Source: Variovorax paradoxus
GTDB lineage: Bacteria > Pseudomonadota > Gammaproteobacteria > Burkholderiales > Burkholderiaceae_C
Assembly (NCBI RefSeq): GCF_030811855.1
Contig: NZ_JAUSRN010000016.1
Coordinates: 1 to 64,000, forward strand
DNA: 64,000 nt
Direction: 5' to 3'
Shown here one piece after another: positions 24,731 to 33,296 of this stretch. The stretch's first letter is position 1; each line of letters opens with the position of its first letter. The notes under the pieces are model-generated. The model worked only from the letters and a program-made list of their open reading frames with translations, was not told the origin of the DNA and made no database searches. The position numbers and the translations under genes are program-made.

Positions 24731-25903
24731 CTAGAAGTCCACCAGACTCAGGCCGATGCTGAGCACGGTGCGCTTGCGGTTGTAGTCGACCAGCGTGTCG
24801 CCGTAGCCATGGAACAGCTGCGTGTGGAAGCGCAGGTTGCTCGTGGTCGCATCGCCAATGGCCTTGAGCCATTCGAGCCGGACCGAGCCGCGGCCGCTGT
24901 CGCGCAGGTTGTTGCGCACGGTAATGCCCAGCGTGTTGTCGCGGTTGAAGTTCCAGCGGCCCGTGATTTCGGCCCGGCCGATGTAGTTGGAGATGTCCGG
25001 GTTGTCGTCCTTCGCCGCCTCTTCCGACAGCCGCTGCCACACGCGTCCGGTGATGGTGAAGCGGTCGTCGAGTTCGGCGCCGCCCATCAGGTAGACGCGG
25101 TTCCAGCTGCGCGACAGCGGCAGGCTCTGCCCGTTCGACTGGTGCACCAGGCCCACGCCCGCGTAGCGCCAGCGCCAGCCGCCAGGTAGGTTGAAGTCGA
25201 GCGGATAGACGTACATCAGCTCCGGCTCGTGGTCGGTGGTGCGGAACGGGCGCGAGACCGAGCCGTTGAACAGCTGCCAGGTCGACTGCTGCGAATACGC
25301 GAACCACAGCGAGTCCTTCTTGGCCGGCTCGTTCTGCGTGAGCAGGCCCTGCGCGATCTTGGTCCGCACCGAGAGGCCGATGCGCATTTCGTTGGCCTGG
25401 TAGGACACGGGGGTTGCAGTGTGGCCTTCGGCGGGCGAGGTGGGCGTGTCGGGCTTGCTGGTGGCGGCCGAAGCCGACACGTTCAGCGGGCGGTAGCCGC
25501 GGAACACGAAGGCGCCGCAATCGGTGCCGTTCTCGAGCTCCCAGAAGCGAGACAGGATCGAATACTGCCGGTCGCGGCAGCCTTCGCTGGTGGCGACCGA
25601 AACCACGCGGGTGGCCGGAATCGATGCGTCCACCGGAGGCGGCGGCTGCGTGCTGGCCAGCACCGGCGGCGCCACCGGCACCGAGACCGAAGGCAGCGTC
25701 TGCTGCTGCGTCCAGCGGTCGAAGCAGGCCAGCCGCGCTTCGTTGTTGTTGCCGAGCGCGGCGCACTGCTGCCAGGTCAGCTGGGCATCGGCCAGCGGGC
25801 TGCGCGGCCGGTCGACCGCCTGTGCCTGGGCCGGCGCCGCAAAGAGGCCGGGAGCCAGCAGCAGGCCTGCGGCCAGCGTGGTGCGTAGTTGGATTGCGTT
25901 CAT
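24731..25903 (-). CDS. pldA: Outer-membrane phospholipase A (OMPLA)
   Basis: A 390-residue protein from ATG 25903 with signal peptide ending near A-P-A-Q-A-Q. The first 130 mature residues are a Pro/Ala-rich extension; the beta-barrel domain follows. The OMPLA catalytic signature is intact: Y-A-G-V-G-L-V-H254-Q-S256-N-G with N268 in S-R-S-W-N-R-V-Y, the same 14-residue His-to-Asn spacing as in E. coli (H142, S144, N156). It hydrolyses acyl chains of phospholipids that reach the outer leaflet. Its start overlaps the stop of the small lipoprotein gene by ATGA, so it is coupled to it and through it to rep. Confidence 0.95.
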   Translation of the reverse strand: MNAIQLRTTLAAGLLLAPGLFAAPAQAQAVDRPRSPLADAQLTWQQCAALGNNNEARLACFDRWTQQQTLPSVSVPVAPPVLASTQPPPPVDASIPATRVVSVATSEGCRDRQYSILSRFWELENGTDCGAFVFRGYRPLNVSASAATSKPDTPTSPAEGHTATPVSYQANEMRIGLSVRTKIAQGLLTQNEPAKKDSLWFAYSQQSTWQLFNGSVSRPFRTTDHEPELMYVYPLDFNLPGGWRWRYAGVGLVHQSNGQSLPLSRSWNRVYLMGGAELDDRFTITGRVWQRLSEEAAKDDNPDISNYIGRAEITGRWNFNRDNTLGITVRNNLRDSGRGSVRLEWLKAIGDATTSNLRFHTQLFHGYGDTLVDYNRKRTVLSIGLSLVDF

Positions 25904-26364
25904 TGATCTCGTGTGGGTTCCGTCTTTTTCAGAGTGAAGGGATGTGTGCTGTCGTCGGCGGCGTTGCGCCACGTGCCCTTGAACTCGCGGCCGCACGAGT
26001 CCGGCTGCAGAGCGCCCGACCACACGCCGCTGATGCTCCGGCCGTCGAGCGATTCGTCGATGGCGAGCTCGCCCTCGTCGTCGACGTCACCCGCGAGCTG
26101 GGCCACGGTGGTGCGCGCCGAAGGTGCGGCCGCCCTGCGCGTGATGGTGCCGCGCACCCCCGCGTACTCGGGGTGTTTGCCGAGCCGCACCAGGGCCGCA
26201 TCGGGCTGGCCATCGAAACGCGCCTGCCAGTCGCCATAGAGCGCCTCGACGGGCAGGTCTTGCGCAGTGGCCGGGCATCCGGCCTCGGCCGCGCTCCGGC
26301 CGCCGGGGCCGGCGCAGGCCGTGCAGAGCGCCGCCACGAGAAGAAGAGAGAACGGTGCCTTCAT
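25900..26364 (-). CDS. Small putative lipoprotein between rep and pldA
   Basis: A 154-residue protein beginning M-K-A-P-F-S-L-L-L-V-A-A-L-C-T-A-C-A-G-P, a signal with a possible lipidated Cys at 17 (the -3 position is Cys rather than the usual Leu, so lipidation is probable but not certain). The rest has no family I recognise; it includes Y-G-D-W-Q-A-R-F and G-V-W-S-G-A-L-Q-P, a pattern seen in beta-rich periplasmic proteins. Both ends overlap neighbours by ATGA (26361-26364 with rep, 25900-25903 with pldA). The tight link to an outer-membrane phospholipase suggests an envelope role. Confidence 0.8.
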   Translation of the reverse strand: MKAPFSLLLVAALCTACAGPGGRSAAEAGCPATAQDLPVEALYGDWQARFDGQPDAALVRLGKHPEYAGVRGTITRRAAAPSARTTVAQLAGDVDDEGELAIDESLDGRSISGVWSGALQPDSCGREFKGTWRNAADDSTHPFTLKKTEPTRDQ

Positions 26365-28466
26365 GGTGCTGAGGCGGCGGCTGCTGCGGCGGCCGCGCTG
26401 TCCTGGGCCTTGCGCGCGAATTCGGCGCGCAGTGCCTTGAGTTTTTCGCGCGGGTCTTCCCGCGTGGTGGTCTTGTCCAGGCCCATCTCGGCAATGAAGC
26501 GGCTCGGCACGCAGGGCACCATCTCGCGGCCCTGCTTGCGCTTCTTGGTCCAGCTCACCGCAAGGCTGCGCTGCGCGCGCGTGATGCCCACGTACATGAG
26601 GCGGCGCTCTTCCTGCAGCCGCTGCAGCGTCTCGTCGCTCACCTTCAGCTGGCGGCCGTTGTCGTCTTCCAGCTTGAAGGGCAGCAGGCCCTCGGTCACG
26701 CCGATGAGCATCACGTGCGGCCATTCGAGACCCTTGGAGGCATGCAGCGTGGAGAGCGTGACCACGTTCTGGTCTTGCTCGCGCTCGCTGATGGTCGAGA
26801 GCAGAGAGATGGTCTGCGCCACCTCGAGCAGGCTCTTGCGCTCGCCTTCGATGTTGTCGTTGGCGCCGGAAGCATCGTCGAGGCCGCCGCCCGCGCGCTG
26901 CGACATCCAGTCGACGAACTCCAGCACGTTGGTCCAGCGCGCGGCCGCGGCCTGCTCGCTGTCCTCGCCGTCGTACAGGTGCTTCTCGTAGTCGATCTCC
27001 TTCAGCCAGTCGAGCATGAAGGTGCGCGAGTCTTCCGCGCCCATGGTGCGGCGCGCGCGGTATTCCAGGTCGTTGATGTAGCGGCCAAACTCGTGAATGC
27101 CCTCCAGCGTGCGCTTGGGCATCACGCTCGGCAGCGATGGGCTGAAGAGCGCCTCGAACAGGCTCAGCTTGTACTGGCTGGCAAAGGTGCCGAGGCTCGC
27201 GAGCGTGGTGTGGCCGATGCCGCGCTTGGGCGTGGTGATGGCGCGCAGGAACGCCGGGTCGTCGTCGTTGTTGACCCACAGGCGGAACCAGCCGCACAGA
27301 TCCTTGATTTCGGCGCGGTCGAAGAAGCTCTGCCCGCCCGACACCTTGTAGGGGATCTGCGCCTTGCGCAGCGCCTGCTCGAACACGCGCGCCTGGTGGT
27401 TGGCGCGATAAAGAATGGCGAAGTCGCGAAATTCCTTGTACTGCTTGCCTTGCGTGGTGGCATCGCCCGCGCGCTGGCTGACGATGCGTGCCACCGCGCG
27501 CTCGGCCTCGTGCGCTTCGGAGTCGGCATCGACGATGCGCACCGGCTCGCCTTCGCCGAGCTCGGAGAACAGCGTCTTCGGAAACAGCTTGGGGTTGGGG
27601 CCAATCACGTTGTTTGCCGCCCGCAAGATCGCGCTGGTCGATCGGTAGTTCTGCTCCAGCTTGATGACCTTCAGGGTCGGGAAGTCGACTGGCAGCTTGC
27701 GCAGGTTGTCCAGCGTGGCGCCGCGCCAGCCGTAGATCGACTGGTCGTCATCGCCCACCGCCGTGAAGCGGCCGCGCTCGCCGGTCAGCGCCTTCAGCAC
27801 TTCATATTGGGTGGCATTGGTGTCCTGGTATTCGTCCACCAGGATGTGGCCGAGTGCGGCCTGCCACTTGGCGCGCACTTCGTCGAAGTCGCGCAGCAGC
27901 TTGAGCGGCAAGCCAATGAGGTCGTCGAAGTCGACGCTCTGGTAGGCCGAAAGCCGCTCTTCGTAGCGCGCCATGATGCGCGCCGTGATGCGCTCGTTGT
28001 CGTCCGCCGCGGCCGCCTCGGCCTGTGCGGCGTTGAGGCCCATGTTCTTCCACTTGCTGATGGTCCACTGCCAGATGCGTGCGGTGGCCGTGTCGGTGGT
28101 GCCGCCCGCATCCTTCAGGATCTTGGTGACGTCGTCGCTGTCGAGAATGCTGAAGGCGGGCTTCAGGCCCAGTACGGCGCCGTCTTCGCGCATCATGCGC
28201 ACGCCCAGCGCGTGAAAGGTGCAGATCACCACTTGCTTCGCGTCGCGCCCGATCAGCCCCTTGGCGCGCTCGCGCATTTCGCTGGCGGCCTTGTTGGTGA
28301 AGGTGATGGCCGCGATGCGCTTGGGTTCGAGTCCGGCCTGGATGAGCCGGCCGATCTTGTGCGTGATGACGCGCGTCTTGCCCGAACCCGCGCCCGCCAG
28401 CACGAGGCAGGGCCCGTGCAGGTAATTGACCGCTTCTTGTTGCGCGAGGTTGAGGCCGGAGGACAT
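26361..28466 (-). CDS. rep: ATP-dependent DNA helicase Rep (UvrD/Rep superfamily 1A)
   Basis: A 701-residue helicase with the complete motif set: Q motif L-N-L-A-Q-Q-E-A-V, Walker A G-A-G-S-G-K-T, motif Ia T-F-T-N-K-A-A, Walker B V-D-E-Y-Q-D-T, motif III G-D-D-D-Q-S-I-Y-G-W-R-G, motif IV L-E-Q-N-Y-R-S-T, motif V L-S-T-L-H-A-S-K-G-L-E-W and motif VI E-E-R-R-L-M-Y-V-G-I-T-R-A. Its length, close to E. coli Rep (about 670), and lack of a UvrD-type long tail favour Rep; an Ala run ends the protein. It would help replication forks past obstacles in the 3'-5' direction. It is the first gene of a coupled rep-lipoprotein-pldA operon and is divergent from the AEC transporter. Confidence 0.93.
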   Translation of the reverse strand: MSSGLNLAQQEAVNYLHGPCLVLAGAGSGKTRVITHKIGRLIQAGLEPKRIAAITFTNKAASEMRERAKGLIGRDAKQVVICTFHALGVRMMREDGAVLGLKPAFSILDSDDVTKILKDAGGTTDTATARIWQWTISKWKNMGLNAAQAEAAAADDNERITARIMARYEERLSAYQSVDFDDLIGLPLKLLRDFDEVRAKWQAALGHILVDEYQDTNATQYEVLKALTGERGRFTAVGDDDQSIYGWRGATLDNLRKLPVDFPTLKVIKLEQNYRSTSAILRAANNVIGPNPKLFPKTLFSELGEGEPVRIVDADSEAHEAERAVARIVSQRAGDATTQGKQYKEFRDFAILYRANHQARVFEQALRKAQIPYKVSGGQSFFDRAEIKDLCGWFRLWVNNDDDPAFLRAITTPKRGIGHTTLASLGTFASQYKLSLFEALFSPSLPSVMPKRTLEGIHEFGRYINDLEYRARRTMGAEDSRTFMLDWLKEIDYEKHLYDGEDSEQAAAARWTNVLEFVDWMSQRAGGGLDDASGANDNIEGERKSLLEVAQTISLLSTISEREQDQNVVTLSTLHASKGLEWPHVMLIGVTEGLLPFKLEDDNGRQLKVSDETLQRLQEERRLMYVGITRAQRSLAVSWTKKRKQGREMVPCVPSRFIAEMGLDKTTTREDPREKLKALRAEFARKAQDSAAAAAAAASAP

Positions 28467-28587
28467 GGGGAGTGGGGACGGAAGGCCCGCAGGGGAACGG
28501 CGGGCGCAAAGCGCGCAATGATACGGGGCGCATGTGTCTGGAAAGGCCGCCCGAGTTCACGATGCGGGACGCAACGACAATAGCCCC

Positions 28588-29610
28588 GTGCTGCCTGTAT
28601 TTCTCGTAACTTTTCCTTTCTTCGCATTGATCGCGGCCGGCTACGGCGCCGCGCGCGCCCGCGTCCTGCCGCTCGATGCAATTCCGGGTCTCAACACCTT
28701 CGTTCTGTACTTCGCGCTGCCTTGCATGTTGTTGCGATTTGGCGCCGGCACGCCGATCGGGCAGCTGCTTGACGGCAGCGTTGCGCTGGTCTGGGGCTTG
28801 GGCGCGCTGGCCGTGGTGGCAGGCGTGGTGGTCTTCACCCGCAATGCACGCATCGGCTGGAACGACGCCGCCTTCGGCGCGCTGGTGGCGGCCTTCCCGA
28901 ACACCGGCTTTATGGGCGTCCCGCTGCTGGTGGCGCTGCTCGGTGCGCAGGCCGCGGGGCCGATCATCATCACCATCGCCTTCGACTTGATCGTGACCTC
29001 GTCGCTGTGCATTGCGCTGTCGCGCCTTGACGAGGTTGGTGGTGGCGCGGCGCAGCACGGCCCGCGGCAGGCGGCGCGCCAGGCGCTGCGCGGCGTGCTG
29101 GTCAATCCGATGCCGTGGTCGATCCTGCTGGGCGTGCTGCTGTCGGCCGCGCGCTGGCGCCTGCCGGGTCCGGTGGAGCGCACCATCGCCATGCTGGCCG
29201 ATGCGGCTTCGCCGGTGGCGCTGTTCACCATTGGCGCGGTGCTGGCGCGCTCGGCCTTGCTAGCGCGTGAGCATGGCGCCAGCGCGGCGGTGGCGGCGGC
29301 CATGGGCACCCGGTCGGCCGTGCCGCCCAAGGCGCCGCTGGCCGACGTGCTGCCGGTGGTGCTGGTCAAGCTGCTCGCACATCCGGTGCTGGTCTGGGCG
29401 CTGGGGCAGGGCGCGATCGCGCTCGGCCTGTCGCTCTCGTCGTCGGCGCTGATGGTGATCGTGCTGGTGGCGGCTCTGCCCAGCGCCAGCAACGTATCGA
29501 TGCTGGCCGAGCGCTTCGGGGCCGACAACGGCCGCATCGCGCGCATCATCCTGTGGACGACTGTCGCAACCTTCTTCAGTTTTCCGCTGGCGGTGGGGCT
29601 GCTGCGCTGA
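28588..29610 (+). CDS. AEC-family (auxin efflux carrier-like) permease
   Basis: A 340-residue membrane protein. GTG at 28588 is taken as start because the first helix (L-P-V-F-L-V-T-F-P-F-F-A-L-I-A-A-G-Y-G) begins there; an ATG at 28534 would add 18 residues without family likeness, and neither has a strong ribosome site. About ten helices in two halves of five are visible, with conserved N-T-F-V-L-Y-F-A-L-P in helix 2, F-P-N-T-G-F-M-G-V-P-L in helix 4 and P-S-A-S-N-V in the second half. The family exports or imports small carboxylates such as malonate or malate. Substrate is unknown; it is 122 bases from divergent rep. Confidence 0.88.
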   Translation: MLPVFLVTFPFFALIAAGYGAARARVLPLDAIPGLNTFVLYFALPCMLLRFGAGTPIGQLLDGSVALVWGLGALAVVAGVVVFTRNARIGWNDAAFGALVAAFPNTGFMGVPLLVALLGAQAAGPIIITIAFDLIVTSSLCIALSRLDEVGGGAAQHGPRQAARQALRGVLVNPMPWSILLGVLLSAARWRLPGPVERTIAMLADAASPVALFTIGAVLARSALLAREHGASAAVAAAMGTRSAVPPKAPLADVLPVVLVKLLAHPVLVWALGQGAIALGLSLSSSALMVIVLVAALPSASNVSMLAERFGADNGRIARIILWTTVATFFSFPLAVGLLR

Positions 29611-29634
29611 ACCGGTGCGGCCCGGCCTCAGGCA

Positions 29635-30288
29635 TCAGGGTGTCAGCACGCCGAGCTTGAAGGGGTCGGCGTCGGGCAGACGCTCGCACTTGGAAAAATC
29701 GCGGCCTTGGCTGCCGTCGCAATAGAACGCGTTGTAGATGCGCCCGAAGAGCGTGGGGCTGGCCGTGAAGAGCACGCCATGGTCGGGCTGCCAGTTGTCC
29801 TTGGCCGACCCAGTGCTGGGCTCCGGCTCCTTGGCGGGGGCGGCCGCCGCGATCGGCGTGAATTCCGCCAGTGTCTTGTGGGCTTCGTCGCCGCGCCAGC
29901 GCGACGCCAGTTCGGTCGCCGACGGCCTGGTCGCCACTGGCAGCAGCACGCCGTTCACCTGCAGGCCGTAGCCGAAGCGGTGCGTCTTGCCGGCCAGAAA
30001 TGCGTAGGCGCAAGCGGCCATGCACTGGCCGCGGACCTCGGTGTCCACGCCGCTCGATCGGATCGCGTCGGCATAGGCGCCGGCCGCGTCGGCGGTGCCG
30101 CCGAACGAATCCTCGAACACCACGGTACGCACGGTGCCTTTGGCGAGATATTGGGCAAAGGTCTTGATGGCGCTGCCGTCGAGCATGCCCGACACCATCA
30201 GCCGGCTTCCCTGCAGTTCGAGTTCGGCCGCAGGGCATGCAAGGCATGCGAACAAAAGAGCCGAACCAAGAAATAAAGGCAGTTTCAC
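29635..30288 (-). CDS. Exported protein with ClpP/SppA-like fold motif (COG3904-like)
   Basis: A 217-residue protein. GTG at 30288 is chosen because AGGGG precedes it and a signal peptide follows at once (K-L-P-L-F-L-G-S-A-L-L-F-A-C-L-A-C-P-A-A). The longer frame to 30429 lacks coding character. The central part (V-V-F-E-D-S-F-G-G-T-A-D-A-A, then G-Q-C-M-A-A-C-A-Y-A-F-L-A-G) resembles periplasmic members of the ClpP/crotonase fold, where a Ser or Cys sits in G-x-C-x-S-A-C. Here it is A-A-C, so proteolysis is doubtful. It also has an extra C-terminal region with two Cys (F-Y-C-D-G, F-S-K-C-E). Function unknown. Confidence 0.7.
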   Translation of the reverse strand: MKLPLFLGSALLFACLACPAAELELQGSRLMVSGMLDGSAIKTFAQYLAKGTVRTVVFEDSFGGTADAAGAYADAIRSSGVDTEVRGQCMAACAYAFLAGKTHRFGYGLQVNGVLLPVATRPSATELASRWRGDEAHKTLAEFTPIAAAAPAKEPEPSTGSAKDNWQPDHGVLFTASPTLFGRIYNAFYCDGSQGRDFSKCERLPDADPFKLGVLTP

Positions 30289-30513
30289 GACAACCCCTGC
30301 AAACCAGCGTGCTTGCTTGATGCGCGAAGCCGGAACGGGCTTCGCACAGCGACAGCTTGCGCAACCAGCCGGTGCTCGGTCAACCTCTTTTTCAGAATAT
30401 TTCCGGCTTTGCGACCGGCCGTAAGACATACCTACTGGTATTACCGTTATTACTTCAGATGAATACTTGTGTTTTCATCGCACCTGCTAGAGTGTTTGCA
30501 AATCAAAGTATGA

Positions 30514-30738
30514 ATGGGCAGCACGATGACAATACTTGTTCGTGTCCTGTTGTGGCTGGCATGGATTGCTGGCGTGAGCTGGTTCTGGCACGCCGGGGAT
30601 CTCGGCACCGGGACTTCGCTGGCGCTCGGCGCCCTGAGCCTCATGGTGTTTGCATGGCCCGGCAGCATTGCGCGGCGTCGCAGCACCGAACTGCGCTATA
30701 TCGACGTCGGCAAGGAGCCTGCAGGCCTGCACCACTGA
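30514..30738 (+). CDS. Small putative membrane protein
   Basis: A 74-residue ORF (ATG 30514, or ATG 30526 giving 70 residues). It has two hydrophobic stretches, I-L-V-R-V-L-L-W-L-A-W-I-A-G-V-S-W-F-W and T-S-L-A-L-G-A-L-S-L-M-V-F-A-W, then a basic R-R-R-S and a short soluble tail, so a two-helix hairpin in the inner membrane is likely. Third-position GC is high, supporting coding. It is preceded by an AT-rich stretch (about 30380-30510) suitable for a promoter and ends 17 bases before the convergent priA stop. No known family. Confidence 0.6.
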   Translation: MGSTMTILVRVLLWLAWIAGVSWFWHAGDLGTGTSLALGALSLMVFAWPGSIARRRSTELRYIDVGKEPAGLHH

Positions 30739-30754
30739 CCGCGGTGCGCACGGC

Positions 30755-32830
30755 TCAGATGCTGTGCGGATCGACGTCGACGAGCCAACGGATCACGCCC
30801 TTGCCTTCGGGCGTACGCCGCAACGCATGCAAGAGCGGCTGCCAACCGGCCAGCAGGCGCTGCAGCGCGGCGCGCGAGGGGCTTTCGATCAGCATCTGGG
30901 CCCTTTCCACATTCGCCACGCGCTGGATGGCGAGCGGCACGGCCGGGTATCGCACCACGCGGTCAGCGCCTTCTAGCGCATCGGCGGCCGCACTCGCCGC
31001 ATTCAGGAAAGCCTGCGCGGCCTCCTGCGTGCGCGCATCGGCCCGCAGCAGCGCCTGAAACGCGAACGGCGGCATGCCAGCCGCGGCGCGCTCCTCCAAC
31101 TGCTGCCGCGCGAAAGCGGTGTAGTCGTGCCTGCGCAGCGCGGCAAAGAGGGGATGCTGCGCATGGTGGGTTTGAATCCACATTTCGGCCGTAGCGCCTT
31201 GCGCCGCCAGATACGCGGCATCGCGGCCGGCCCGGCCGGCCGATTGCATTAGCAGGCTGAACAGCCGCTCGGGCGCGCGAAAGTCGCTGGAAAAAAGCGC
31301 GCCGTCCGGGTTCACAGCAGCCACCAGCGTGATGCGCCGGAAGTCGTGTCCCTTGGCGATCATCTGCGTGCCGACCAGTACGTCGACCTCGCCGGAATGC
31401 ACAGCCGCAAGCTGCGACTCGAGCGCGCCCTGCTTCTTGGTGCTGTCGGCGTCGATGCGCGCGATGCGCACCGCGCTGCCATCCGGCCGCTTGACCGCTG
31501 CGAACAGCTCGGCCAGGTGCTCCTCGAGCCGCTCGGTGCCGCGGCCGACGGGTGCGATGTCGGGGTTGCCGCAGGACGGGCAGGCGCGTGGCACGCGCTC
31601 GGTAAAGCCGCAGTGGTGGCAGCGCAGCGTGCGGTCGATCTTGTGGAACACCCGGTAGGCGCTGCAATGCGGGCATTCGCTCTTCCAGCCGCAATCGGCG
31701 CAGGCCAGCACGGGTGCATAGCCGCGCCGGTTGAGAAACACCATGCTCTGCTCGCCGCGCGCAATGCGCTGGCCGATGGCGTCGAGCAGCGCGCTGGAGA
31801 GCACCGTCTTCGGCGGCTGCAGGTTCATGTCCACGAGCCGCACCGCGGGCAGTTCGCCAGCGCCAATACGCGATGGCATGGCCAGCCGCACGTAGCGCCC
31901 GCCCGGGTCTTCGCCCTCGGCGGGGCGGCTCTGGTGCCAGCTTTCGAGCGAGGGCGTGGCCGAGCCCAGGATGACTTTTGCGCCCTCGCGCTGGCCGCGC
32001 CACACCGCCAGGTCGCGCGCCGAGTAGCGTGCCCCTTCCTGCTGCTTGTAGCTGGGGTCGTGCTCCTCGTCGACCACGATGAGCTTGAGCCCCGGTATGG
32101 ACGCGAACACTGCCATGCGGGTGCCCAGCACGATGCGCGCGGCACCGCTGTGCGCCCCGAGCCAGCTCGCGAGTCGCTGCGGGTTGGTCATGCCGCTGTG
32201 CAGCGACACCACCGCTTCGTCACCGAAACGCGCCTTGAAGCGTGCCTCGAGCTGCGGCGTCAGGTTGATTTCCGGCACCATCACCAGTGCCTGCGCGGCG
32301 GCATCACGGGCGAGCAGGTCGGCCACGCAGCGCAGGTAGACCTCTGTCTTGCCGCTGCCGGTGCTGCCGACTAGCAGAAAGGTGCCCGTCTCGGCCTCGA
32401 TGCGGGCGAGGGCGGCCGTCTGCTCCGGGCTCAGCGCGATCAGGTTGGCGGATTCGTCGGTGGCGGCCACGGGTCCGGTCGTCGCCTTGCGTTTGAGGCG
32501 GCGCGCCAACTGCGTCGTCGTGAGGTCGCGAAGTTGCGGCGGCAGAGCGGCCAGGGCGATTTCGCCGATCGAGCGCTGGTAGTAGCGCGCGGCAAAGGCG
32601 ACCAGGTCACGCCAGGCGTCGCCGAGCGGAGCCAGCCCATCGAGGGCGGCGCCAACGGGCTTGAGGGCCATGTCGGGTTCGGCGCCGTCGAGCGGGGCCG
32701 CGTCGTTCCAGACAACGCCCAGCACCTCGCGCCGCCCCAGAGGCACCCGCACCAGGGTGCCGGGCGCGAGCGGCATCGCGGCGGCATAGCTCAGCAGGTC
32801 GCCCAGAGCCGCGTGCGCGGGGGTCTGCAC
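30755..32830 (-). CDS. priA: Primosomal protein N' (replication restart helicase PriA)
   Basis: A 691-residue protein as read from GTG 32830. Helicase motifs: Walker A G-S-T-G-S-G-K-T-E-V-Y-L, D-E-E-H, G-S-A-T-P-S, and the late G-T-Q-M-I-A-K-G-H-D-F and Q-S-A-G-R-A-G-R. The eight zinc-binding Cys are present (C-A-D-C-G-W, C-P-H-C, C-H-H-C-G-F, C-P-S-C-G). It restarts stalled replication forks. The N-terminus is a problem: the codons just before the GTG read W-R-L-D-I-A in the same frame and look like the first strand of the PriA DNA-binding domain, yet no ATG/GTG/TTG exists between them and the upstream stop at 32930-32932. An ATT at 32905-32903 with GAGGA five bases before could be the real start (716 residues). 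Confidence 0.93.
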   Translation of the reverse strand: MQTPAHAALGDLLSYAAAMPLAPGTLVRVPLGRREVLGVVWNDAAPLDGAEPDMALKPVGAALDGLAPLGDAWRDLVAFAARYYQRSIGEIALAALPPQLRDLTTTQLARRLKRKATTGPVAATDESANLIALSPEQTAALARIEAETGTFLLVGSTGSGKTEVYLRCVADLLARDAAAQALVMVPEINLTPQLEARFKARFGDEAVVSLHSGMTNPQRLASWLGAHSGAARIVLGTRMAVFASIPGLKLIVVDEEHDPSYKQQEGARYSARDLAVWRGQREGAKVILGSATPSLESWHQSRPAEGEDPGGRYVRLAMPSRIGAGELPAVRLVDMNLQPPKTVLSSALLDAIGQRIARGEQSMVFLNRRGYAPVLACADCGWKSECPHCSAYRVFHKIDRTLRCHHCGFTERVPRACPSCGNPDIAPVGRGTERLEEHLAELFAAVKRPDGSAVRIARIDADSTKKQGALESQLAAVHSGEVDVLVGTQMIAKGHDFRRITLVAAVNPDGALFSSDFRAPERLFSLLMQSAGRAGRDAAYLAAQGATAEMWIQTHHAQHPLFAALRRHDYTAFARQQLEERAAAGMPPFAFQALLRADARTQEAAQAFLNAASAAADALEGADRVVRYPAVPLAIQRVANVERAQMLIESPSRAALQRLLAGWQPLLHALRRTPEGKGVIRWLVDVDPHSI

Positions 32831-32905
32831 GGCAATATCGAGCCGCCAGGCCGCCGATTCGGTTGCCGCTGCGTCCGTCGGGAGGTCAAGGCTGAGAGGG
32901 GAAAT

Positions 32906-33296
32906 GGACGTCCTCGCTGGCAGGCTTTGTTAATGCGAATTTGAGCAAAATCACTTAAGTTGTTGATTTTCCAGAGCTTTGGCGGCCATCCAGAGTTTCT
33001 GTGGATAACTTTGTTGACAACGAGGCTCGACAGGCCGCCAAGCCTTGCAGATCAAGCTCCTGGCTAATTTGCCCTCAAAAAAAGCAAAGTCCAATTTCTA
33101 TATAAATCAACAACTTACGAGTGCTACGAGTTTGTGAGCAAAGAAGGGTTCGCCTCAGACGATCTTGCGCAGTGCAGCACATTTTTTGTGTATAAGTCGG
33201 GCCTCTTACACGGTTTCCAGGGCTTGACAAACGGCTTGGAATTGATTTCCAACGCCCGAGTCCCTCCGGCGCAGACTGCCCTGGTAATGACGGGTT
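32906..33296. other. hemE-priA intergenic region with DnaA boxes and nested inverted repeats
   Basis: This 390-base non-coding stretch is much AT-richer than its surroundings (especially 33060-33125). It contains two sequences matching strong DnaA boxes in the same orientation: TGTGGATAA at 33000-33008 and TGTGTATAA at 33187-33195. The first is enclosed by a 9-bp perfect inverted repeat (TTGGCGGCC 32979-32987, GGCCGCCAA 33033-33041) and that by a 14-bp perfect one (TAAGTTGTTGATTT 32956-32969, AAATCAACAACTTA 33104-33117). The priA promoter must also be here. I see no ORF. Confidence 0.8.
32956..33117. repeat. Nested perfect inverted repeats around a DnaA box
   Basis: The outer arms of 14 bp (32956-32969 and 33104-33117) and inner arms of 9 bp (32979-32987 and 33033-33041) are perfect complements. 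The loop between the inner arms carries TGTGGATAAC and the small palindrome TTGT-TG-ACAA. The spacing is too wide for a simple terminator, so a protein-organised structure is more likely. Confidence 0.75.

Noticed and set aside
32940-33200. Calling the hemE-priA gap the chromosomal oriC
   Set aside because: Only two DnaA boxes are seen and no dnaA, dnaN or rpmH is nearby. I keep it as an origin-like element only.
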